From: Aptenodytes patagonicus
Lineage: Eukaryota > Chordata > Aves > Sphenisciformes > Spheniscidae
Assembly (NCBI RefSeq): GCF_965638725.1
Contig: NC_134974.1
Span: 2,998,143-3,062,142, forward strand
Direction of reading: 5' to 3'
Length of the DNA stretch: 64,000 nt
A program made the position numbers and the translations under genes. Below are positions 54,991 through 64,000 of this stretch, in pieces (within the stretch, counting starts at the first letter, position 1; every line of letters begins with the position of its first letter). A model generated the notes under the pieces. The model saw only the letters and a list, made by a program, of their open reading frames with translations, was not told the DNA's origin and did no database searches.

Positions 54991-57900
54991 CTAGAGCAGC
55001 GTGGCCAGCTCAAAGCGCTCAGCGCAGCACCCACGGGGGCCCAGCCGCTGCCGGGCCACCTCCCTGCGGCGCCGGGATACCACCAGCTCCTGGCACAGGG
55101 CTGTGCCACGCTCCAGGGGGCCACCCGCCGCTGCCAATGCCTCTGCTGACACCGAGCTCACTGGGGAGGAGCCGCCGCCGGGCTCTGCGGGGAGACAGGC
55201 AGCGTCCGGCCTGGCTGCATCACCCACCCGCGGGGCCACCCCCAGGGATGTGGGTGGCAAAGGGCCCTGCCACCCCCTTTTCCCAATCGCCTCACCCTGG
55301 GAAGGGCGGGGGACAGCCCCACAGGGCTATGATGGTCGGGAGGTCTGGGGGTGCCGCACTCACTCTGCCGCTCCAGGTCGCGCAGGGCGATGGTAGAGAC
55401 AGGCCGCGCCGGGTCCCCACTGCGGTAGAGCTGCAGCGCCTCAAGGATGTCTGACTCCAGGGCAAACTCTGCATCCCACTCGTAGTTCTCGTCCACCGAG
55501 GTGTTCCTCCTGTGGGGACGGGCATCAGGACAGTACCACAGAGCTGGGATGGACCCCAGGGGCGGGGATGGTGGGGACCCCATAAGGGGGTGTCCCCAGG
55601 GAGCAATGGCTGGGGTGCCTCCATGCCGGGACACCCCGGCCAAGCCCCGCGGCACAGGGTGAGAACTGTCCCAGCATGAGCGAGCTCATCCCCAGCATCC
55701 TGCCCGTTGCTCACCTCTTTCCAGTGCCACCGAGGGCTGGATTCATCCTCGCCCTGCCCTCCTCCGCCACCGAGCCTCTGCTGTGCCAGCTGCCCCTGTC
55801 CCCGAGGGGGGTGCCCAGGCAGTTGCCCCCCAGGGACGGTGCCAGTGAGGGGGGTCGCAGGAAGGAGGCGCTGCCCCGGCCACTGCTCTGGCTGGTCAAA
55901 CTGCCCCGCGGCAGCTTCTCCAGGGGGGGAGGATCCAGGGGCCCACAGGGTGCCCAGCTGGGCTCTGCGGTGCCAATTGAGGGCACAGCTTCAGTCCTAC
56001 CACCACCAGCAGGGAGGCGGTGAGCTGACTGGGTGGGGGGCCCCGGGCCGGCCCCGGAGCTGGGGGAGCCGGGCCAGGCAGCACTACCAGGCAGTGAGGC
56101 CTTGGCAGGACCCACCGGCAGCCTGGGGGGCTTGAGGAAAGCAGTGGCTGGGGGGGAGATGGCGTTGGCACATGTGTCAGTGGAGTCCGGGCACAGTGTC
56201 TGCCCCGTGTGCTGCAGGGAACCCCCAGCCCCCGGCAGGGCAGGGGGTGGGCTGTCAGCAGGCTCTGGCTGGCTGGCTGGGCTGGGCTCAGCCGGCTCCT
56301 CCAGGGGTGGCCAGTCGCCATCGACGCACATCTCCTTGAAGAAGGGCAGGCTCAGGTACTGGAGGATCCCGCTCTGGGCCGGGGGGCCAGCCAGCTGCTG
56401 GCTGCACCCAAGGCTGGGGGAGGCTGGGGAGCCGAGGGGCGGCGAGTCCCACAGGGTGCTGGCAGTGTTCTGGCAGAGCCTGGCGCTGCCGGGGTTGTCG
56501 CGCAGCTCCTCCACGGTACTGTAAGGCAGAGTCGCGGCAGAGGCCACAGGGCTGATGTTGATGATGCACAATGCTGCAGCCTCATCCACGGGGCTGCTGC
56601 TGCCGTAGCCAAAGTAGCGGCCCTGGCGGTAGCTGGCGGCCCGGGCTCCCCGGCGGGCCTGCCCTGTGGGCCGGGGGCGCAGCGAGACCCCCTTGCGCCA
56701 GATGGGCTCCTCCTCTGCGGGCAGCTGGAGGTAGGGCTCAGTCTGCGGCCCCGGGGAGTCCCGCTGGGGGTATGGCTTTGGCTCAGTGTAGGGCAGGGCC
56801 CCAAAGGCAGTCTCCTGCAGCCGTGTGTCAGTTTCCACCACAAAACGCCCATCAGGGCCACGGCAGATCCGCTCCAGGGGCACGTGCTCCCCAATGTGGC
56901 TCTCATACACGGCATACCGGGAGCCAGCCCCGGCGATGCTGAGACCCAGGCTGGTGCCAGCCTTCTCGCCCCACAGCAGCGTCTGGCGCAAGCTCCGGTA
57001 GGGAGATGGCTGCAGCTTCAGCTTCACAGTGCTGTCCGGGCTACCAGAGCCACGAGAATTGCTGTAAGGAAGAAGAGAGCTGCTGCAGCATCCCCGTCCC
57101 AGCTCTGGGCTCATCTGGCTGCCCCCTATGCCGGGAGAGCTTGTGCCGGGCATCTGGTAGCAGGTACCATAGAATCATTGAGGTTGGAAAAGACCTCTAA
57201 GATCATCGAGTCCAACCGTCAACCCAACACCACCATGCCCACTAAACCATGTCCCTAAGTGCCTCATACCTAAATACCAAGTCCCTAAATACCTCCAGGG
57301 ATGGGGACCATGACCCTACACTGCTACTGCAGGCTTGACAGACCTGCTCCTGTGCTTTCTGATCCTTTCTTTAGCCAAAACTCCCCAGAGGGAGCACCCT
57401 GGAAGAGCCCTACCCCATGGCAGACCCTGATCCCAGCACCCTGCTCCTAACGCCCCCTCTGTGACCAGCCCTTGGCCAATGATGGTGGGGGGGGGTGGCT
57501 GCCCCCTGGCCTGTCCCTCTGCCCCCAGCCAGTGGCGAGTGAATGATGGGGAGTGCAGCAAGACAGGGAGGGAGCAGGACAGGGAGGGAGCGTGGCATGG
57601 CATGACTTACTGTGGAGGTGGAAGCTTCTTGCTGGGGGAGAAGACGAGTGGTGGATCTGGAAGGTTATGAGAACACAAGGGGATCACACAGTGAGCAACT
57701 CAAAGTGATGATGAGGAGATGGCGGCGTCCACTACTACCATCCCTGGTAAGCCCCCCAGCCCCGGGCTGGCTTGTCCCCCTCCCTGGGGGGGGGACCCAG
57801 GGCACTGGGTCCTGCCACTCTGCACGTGATGTATTGAGCTCTCCGGGAGCTCCAGGATCCAGGTGCCTGCACCCAGCCAGCTGGGTCCTACCTTGCCTTC

Positions 57901-60900
57901 GCTTCTGGATGCGGGCAGCACGCCGGCGGTTCATGATGCAGGCGGCCATGGTGCTGAAGATGACAGCCACGCTGAGGAAGCAGATCCCCCCGATGACCCC
58001 GGCCAGCACCGGCTGCGGCAGGAGCTCTGGCAGCTGAGTGCGAGACGGATACACCTCCATGCCTGGGCCAGACAAGAGGCATGGTTACCCGTGGAGCATG
58101 CCAGCACAGTGGGCACAGCCTCCCCCACATCGCCAGCACCACAAGGATAAACAGCAAAGTCTTGGCTCTCTCTCCCCTCGGGGCTGGTCTGCCTTCAGGC
58201 AGACCCATGCCCTCTGCCGTGCTGGGTGCCAGGAGCAAGGATGCTCTGTGCAGAGCTCTCCCGCTACCTGGTCCATGAGACCGAAGTCACACCAGATCCA
58301 CAACTGGAGATGGCTCTGGACCCTGCATCCCCTGGTCTAGCAGCAGGGACACTTGAGGGCGGGAGCAGCATGAAGGGGTTTCTATTTGGGAAGATCCTAG
58401 ACCACACCGGGCACTTTACACCTCTGGTTTCTGTCCCCAGGGCAGGAAGAGCAAGTGGGCGGCAGCCCAGGCCTTACCTGCTGTGGAGACGTTCACCGTA
58501 TTGCTGGGATCGCTGATGTAGCTGCCAGCAAAGGCCACCAGTCGAAACTCGTAGAAGGCGTCCTGGGGGAGCAGAGGGCCATCAGCCTTGTTGGCACGGC
58601 AGCCAGCCAAGCCTCAGCCCACATTGCCACAGAGCCACTTGGCTATGCGGCATCGCCAGATGCCCCAGCTCCAGGTACCAGTGATGCAGATCTGACCCCC
58701 TCCCTTGCTGCGTCCCCTCAGAGCCGCCCCGCAGAACACCTGGTGAGATTCCCACCTTGATGAGTCCTGGCACCAGGACCTGGGTCTTCGTGCTGGGGAT
58801 AGAGCGGTCCAGCACCTCCCAGCCGCCCTTGTCCTGCCGCAGCTCCAGTGCGTAGCCGCTAAGTGCCACCGAGAACTGAGCCGGGGGGTCCCACTGCAGC
58901 AGGACCCCACGCAGAGTCTCATTGGCGGTCAGAGCCTGCGGCGGGGACAGGAAGACGCGCATGGTCATGGCTGGCGGCTCTGGAGGCACTGTGGTCACTG
59001 GGAAGCCTGAAGAGAAAGGGGATGCTGGTGTGGGAGCTGATATGAGGGGACAGCAGGGCAGAAACAGGAGCCTCCTAGGCGCTTGAGGGCTCTGGGGGGA
59101 ACGGGCACTGCTTTGGGGAGCACATGGGCCCCCTCTTACCCCTGGGCATGGAGGTGACAATCTGGCTGAAGGGGCCGCTGCCCAGCTTGTTCTGGGCCAG
59201 GACGCTGAACTGGTAGCTCATGTCTGGCTGCAGATTCTCCACCAAGAGGTGCTGAGCCCCCACCGGCACCGAGAGTGACACCCAGTCATGATGAGCCCGG
59301 GGCGGATGCTTCACCCTGAGGAGATGTGGGACCTGTGAGTCCAGAGCTGAGGGCCCCAGGTGGGACACCAGACCCTGCCCACAGCAGGGACTCACAGCGG
59401 TGTGTACCAGACGCTGAACCTCTGGAAATAGCCTCCATCAAACCCTGGCTCCCAGGAGACATTGGCTGCCAGCAGGAGCGGGAGCACAGAGACGTTGGTG
59501 ACAGCATGAGGACTGGTACCTGGCAGGGGAAGCAGAGAGAAGACCTATCAGACCAGGCGGCTCAGACAACAGCTGTGCAGGAGCCTTTCCACCCCTTCCA
59601 CCTGGTATCATCCACCCCAGGGCAGCCCAGCACCCATGGACAATGCGGGCCCACCAGGGACAGGCAACTCACCCAGCACGTGGACAGAAGTGGTGGTGCT
59701 GACGCTGGCTACCTGGTTGGTGGCCGTGCACTCCCAGACCCCATGCTGCTCCTTGATGAGCGGGCGGAAGATGAGGCTGCTGTTCCCATCCACCTGGGCG
59801 CCGCTCTTCCCCGCGCTGCCTACCTGCACGGTGAGGCACGGACACGCTGATGGTGGGCGACCACCCAGCCCGCCCCACCGCAGCACTGGTACAGTTGCTC
59901 TGCAGCAACCCTGCAAGACCAGGCCCTCGGGGAAAACGGGACTTGATGTGATCCACCACCCTGGGGCTAGTTTAGGAACTGAGGGGCAGGATTTTGCCCT
60001 GGTTTCTTAGAGGGCAACACAAGCAAAGTGCCCTGAGCCCATTCTCCCGCAGGAACCAGGAGAGATGTGATCCTGCAGCATCTGCGGGGACATGGACACA
60101 GGGACTGCCGCCCTAGAGTGATGCCCCAGAGGCCAAAAGCAGCATCCGCCCCTGAGGAGGGCTCAGCTGGTTCCCCAGAGTGGCAGCTCCTACCTTCAGC
60201 CAGGTGACAGTTGGGGGGGGATCCCCATGGGCCACGCAGGGGATCACCAGCTCCCGGCCCACCTCCTGGAAGTATTCCCCCTTGGGGCGCACTGTGAAGG
60301 CGGGGGGGTCCTGGAAGACAGGCATATACAGTGTGGGGCTTGGCAGCAGGCGGGACAGGGTGCAGACCTGCAGCAGGGCAGGCCAACAGGCACGGAGCGC
60401 ACCCGGGCTGCTTGACACAGCAGGGTGGGAGCAGCTTGGGCAAGGGACTCGGGCAGTGTGCCCACCTGCCCAGCCTCACCTTCAGCAGAACACGCGTGGG
60501 CTGGGACTCGCCAGCGGTGCCGTAGCTGTTGTATGGGGTACACGTGTACACTCCCAGAGCATCGTCGTTCCCCGTTGCAATGACAATGGAGCCATCCGGT
60601 CTCACAGACCAGCCAGGGAGCTGGGAGAGGCAGGCATGGGGTCAGGACAAGAGGCTCGTGGGGGTGGGAAGGCAGGGGAGGGCGCAAGCAGCGGTACCTT
60701 GTCCAGCTCCAGTGGGCGCCCGTCCCTCGTCCAGCTGACGGAGAGCAGAGGAGGGTTGGCCCTGGTGGAGCAGTGGATCACACCCTGCATCCCCTTGGGC
60801 AGGTGGGTCTCTGGGAGCATGGTGGTCACCTGCGCCGGATCTGTGAGGACAAACAGGGTGCTGGGGCCTGCGTGAGGGCAGCAGGGGGCTGGGGTCTCCA

Positions 60901-62499
60901 CGGCAGCTGAAGGGGTACCCCTTCCTACCATGGCCTGCAGGGACCCCCCTGGGCTGGCCCAGCAGAACCTTTCTGTGAGCGGAGCCACTGACAGCGTGGC
61001 CTGGGCTTGCGAGAGGCTGCAGGGCTCTTACACAGCACTGTGACGAAGGCCGAGGCAGAAGGTGGCTTCCACAGCCCGTTGCTGGGGATGCAGGTGTATT
61101 TGCCGGCATCATCTGGGGTTGTTCGCTGGAGCAAGAGACTCCCATCCACCAGGACACGGACCCGAGTCTGGAGGTGGCTGCAAGGGAAGGGGAGAGCAGT
61201 GGTGAGCAGCGTGGCTGGGACCACCCCCAGTGCCCCAGGATGAGTGAACGCCACCCGCCATGCACCCAGCCAGCCCACTGCGCTCAGATCCAGGCTTCGT
61301 GGGGCCACAGCAGCCTGCTGGCCCCAGCACTGCCGGCAGGAGCCCACAGCTGCCTCGGTACCATCCCTGTCCCCACCATACCTGAGGTGGAAAACGTTGC
61401 TGCTGCCCTGGAACCAGGTGTAGGTGAGGTTTCCCGGGTATGCCTCGGCCTGGCACGCCAGAAAGGCATCTTGAGAGACGTTGACAGTGACGTTCTGGGG
61501 TGGCACCACGATGATGGGTGGCCCTGCAGTGTGGGGCAGAGGGGACGGTGAGGGCTGGGGACAGAGAACGGCCTCAGCTGCTCCCAAAGCCCATCATTCC
61601 TGCGCCTGCCCCAAAACCAACCCCTGCGATGTGGCTCCTCTGTGCCCTGCGGCGGCACCCAGTGGGGTGGCCCATGCAGCCAGGGCTGGGAGAGCACTCG
61701 CTCTTACCCTGCACAAGCACACGGGTGGTGTGGGTGATGGTGCCCTCCTCACTGGAAGCATGGCAGGTGTAAGTGCCTGCACTGGCACGCTCCACGGCAG
61801 CGATGCTCAGTGTCCCGTTCTTCACCTGCAACGGCACCAGGCACGTGGCATGGCCACCAAGGGACAGGACACTCTCAGGAATGTGGCGCTGTAGGCAGAG
61901 CCGGTGGCAGGAGGGGGGTGCCACCGTGGTGGGGACAGGCACCCGCTCTCCAGCCAAGCAGAGTTGCATTGGGCTGCCCCACGAGACCCTTGCTGAGGTG
62001 GGGGGACACATCATGGGCTGGGGGGGGGGGCAGTAACGAGTGGCTTGCTGTCCTCACCTGCACTGTTTCCCCACTCTGGACAGCCAGGTCGCTCCTCTTC
62101 CAGATGACAACAGGCTGGGGGTTGCCGACAGCCGTGCAGGTAAGGCTCAGCGTGTCCCGGTCCCGCACCTCCACAAATGCAGGGGGGGTCTCCAGGAAGG
62201 TGGGGGGTGCTGTAAAGACAAGTCCAGACCCTCACTCCCAGGTGCGGCTCAGCTGGTCTTGGAAGACCAGTGGACCCAGTCCCAGCCCTGAGAGATCTTG
62301 GCTGGTGCTGAGCAGAGCAGCGACTGAGGGTGGGATCAGCCCGTACCATTGACGGTGAGGTGGATCCAGGTGCCGTTCTGGAAGTCAGCGTCAGTGCTGT
62401 GCCGGTCGAGGAAGAGCACGCGGCACTCGTACCAGCCTTGGTCCTCAGCACGCAGGAGGTTGATGCGCAGCGAGGCGCCTTCCTCAATCCGCACACGAC
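54991..62499 (-). CDS. IGSF9: Immunoglobulin superfamily member 9 (turtle/dasm family), exons 3-20
   Basis: Neuronal type I adhesion protein at synapses and dendrites. Eighteen minus-strand exons in window: 62347-62499, 62058-62209, 61708-61825, 61382-61523, 61032-61177, 60698-60840, 60480-60620, 60194-60310, 59673-59823, 59396-59519, 59140-59315, 58756-59006, 58478-58562, 57892-58062, 57611-57656, 55715-57061, 55364-55509 and 54991-55184. They sum to 1266 residues with no frame break. Order: second half of Ig1 (AEDQGWYECRVLFLDRH), Ig2-Ig5 (TLSLTCTAVGNPQPVVIW, YTCHASSEEG, LTYTWFQGSSNVFHL, YTCIPSNGLW, VSWTRDGRPLEL, EYFQEVGREL), two FN3 domains (FDGGYFQRFSVWYTPL, ALELRQDKGGWEVLD), TM (VLAGVIGGICFLSVAVIF), and a long tail with QYLSLPFFKEMCVDGDWPPL, RGSLTSQSSGRGSASFLRPP, NTSVDENYEWD and the C-terminus ATLL. 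These match human IGSF9. Exons 1-2 (signal, start of Ig1) are beyond the right edge. Confidence 0.96.
57168..57320 (-). mobile_element. CR1 LINE, truncated 3' end
   Basis: In the IGSF9 intron between exons 57061 and 57611. On plus it reads ATAGAATCATTGAGGTTGG, then GACCTCTAAGATCATCGAGT and CCAACC, i.e. the reverse of the CR1 3' end (GGACT..GATGATCTTAGAGGTC, ending ATTCTAT). It is therefore inserted in minus orientation with its 3' end at about 57168. It is 5'-truncated, as is usual, and moderately diverged. Confidence 0.9.
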
Positions 62500-64000
62500 C
62501 TGCACACCCAGAAGCAGCCGTCATGGCCAGCGCCGCTGGCTTAGGGGCAGCTGCATCCCTGGGCCACCTGCCTCCCCGGGGCACCCGCCCACGCAGCACT
62601 TGCCCCTGCCACAGGCTCAGCAGCTTCCCTGGGGAATGGGGCTGACTGGCCCACTTGGCAATGGCAGGGTCTGCCCGTGTGGCCAGGCCGTGCTGGGCTG
62701 CTTCTGCCTTGGCTGGCACCGCAGGGGGCTGGGAACGGCTGCAGGACAAAAGCCAGGGCAAGCCACGCTGCGGTGGAGGTTGGTCACACCGACATTTAGC
62801 ACTACACCTCTTGCTGTTGTCGGGGGAACAGAGGATGACATGGTGGTGGGCTCTGCCACCCACCCCTGCATAGGGTGGCCTCAGCAGGGACCCCCCAGCC
62901 CAGGCAAGGTGTATCCCTGCGCCCTGAGCATTGCTCCCAGCAGCTAGGCAAGAGAGCTGGTCCCACCGTGCCCTCCGCCTCCCCCTTGAACTGCCAGGCT
63001 GCCTGCAAAATCCCTCCCCGCACCCTTCCCCCTTGCCTTTCAGGGACTGTTCCCCCACAGCCTTGGCCACCCTTTCCCCGGGGAGCCCCCCAGCTGTCTC
63101 ACCCTTAGGAGCCCTGATAACACTGTTCTGTCTCCCTGCGGCACGGGGTGGGGTCAGGCCGAACCCCTCGCCTGCCTCGCAGGGACGAGCACTACAGACC
63201 CCTCGAGGGGCACGGCGGTGGGGGGCTCTCTCGGGTTGTGGGGCCCTCGCCCCGAGCAGGCAGCAGCCCCGCACCCCATGGCCTCTTGGATGAAGAGGAG
63301 GAGAAGGGCGCAAAGCGACAGCGAGCACAGCCCTTTAATCCCCTGGGCTATTATCAGAGCCATAATCGGCTCAGGCGTGCAGCAGGCAATTGGCTCAGCC
63401 CTGGCCGGGGTGCACAGCCAGCAGCACCCACTGCCCCGGCACCCCCGGGGCTACACACCCCCAACCCTGCTGCAGGCACCCACAGACCAGAGAGCTGCTC
63501 CAGGCTGGGGACGAGGGTTTAGCCCCAGGCATGCCATTGCCCAGGGTGGCCTCGCTCTTAGCACGCCGCAGCAGGGACACAGCCACGGTGGTGGCAGCAC
63601 TGCACACAGCTCTTGGCACCGGAGCAGCCCACAACACTCCTGTCAACATCCCAGAGCTCCCCGGGACCAGCATCTTCCTGAAGTATTTCCAACAAAGCAA
63701 GTTTTGCCAAACATTTCCCCCCCTCCGCCCCATCAGCTCTACCAATGAGCTCTGTGTCACAGGTGGTTCCCATGCACTGCCCCAGCCACCAGAGCCCAGG
63801 CCGGGCACTGAGCATGTGCTACCAGCAGCGGGAGGCTGCATCCCATCAGACGAGCCTGGCGAGGAGGAGGAGGAGGAGCGGTGGGACCCGGGCAGGCTGG
63901 TTTGGGCACAGAGGTTAGGTGGTTGAGGGACAGGATTGCACACTAAATGCTGGGGCCATGCAGCCCTGTGTGAACCCAGCACACAAACACGTGCAACCCC
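62500..64000 (-). other. IGSF9: IGSF9 intron 2 (5' part of the gene outside window)
   Basis: I searched the minus strand for the Ig1 first half (a GC-D/L motif and an N-terminal beta-strand pattern) and did not find it. The 1.5 kb show no named repeat. A minus-strand frame starting at 63363 has a signal-peptide-like stretch but no supporting donor. Confidence 0.5.

Noticed and set aside
63256-63363. Minus-strand signal-peptide-like start (CSLSLCALLLLFIQEAMG) as IGSF9 exon 1
   Set aside because: No GT donor follows in frame, no Ig1 first-half exon lies between it and 62499, and the text does not resemble the IGSF9 N-terminus.

Overview
The window looks like a gene-dense, very GC-rich avian microchromosome segment. 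Every recognisable gene is a vertebrate single-copy gene. Introns are short, G/C homopolymers and minisatellites are abundant, and the one clear interspersed LINE is the 3' end of a CR1, the dominant bird retroelement. The gene set equals human 1q23 and, from memory, chicken chromosome 25 or its counterpart. There is no sign of a prokaryotic or viral locus.

Layout, left to right: ATP1A2 (+; exons 2 to 11 only, cut by a 100-N gap at 4538-4637), TOMM40L (+; 3' exons), NR1I3/CXR (-; disrupted as written), PCP4L1 (+), MPZ (-), SDHC (+; about 10 kb with the longest introns), CFAP126/Flattop (-), a degenerate telomere-like repeat tract, VSIG8 (-), CFAP45 (-), TAGLN2 (-) and IGSF9 (-; running off the right edge). 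TOMM40L to CFAP126 reproduces one human 1q23 block, and VSIG8-CFAP45-TAGLN2-IGSF9 reproduces a second block more than a megabase away in human. The junction of the two blocks here contains the telomere-like repeats.

Functions are mixed. There are ion transport (ATP1A2), mitochondrial protein import and respiration (TOMM40L, SDHC), a xenobiotic receptor (NR1I3), a calmodulin-binding IQ peptide (PCP4L1), immunoglobulin-fold adhesion proteins (MPZ, VSIG8, IGSF9), two axonemal proteins (CFAP126, CFAP45) and an actin-binding calponin-family protein (TAGLN2). The two ciliary genes each carry an RFX X-box-like element just upstream of the start codon.

The most striking sequence-level observation is an in-frame 65-codon extension after the MPZ stop codon. 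Its sequence resembles the mammalian L-MPZ readthrough tail as I remember it. Several one-base homopolymer-type indels in otherwise perfect exons (ATP1A2, TOMM40L) and the collapsed NR1I3 suggest residual assembly error in G/C-rich DNA. Exon boundaries were assigned by eye from GT-AG sites, reading-frame phase and remembered human protein sequences. No alignment was run.
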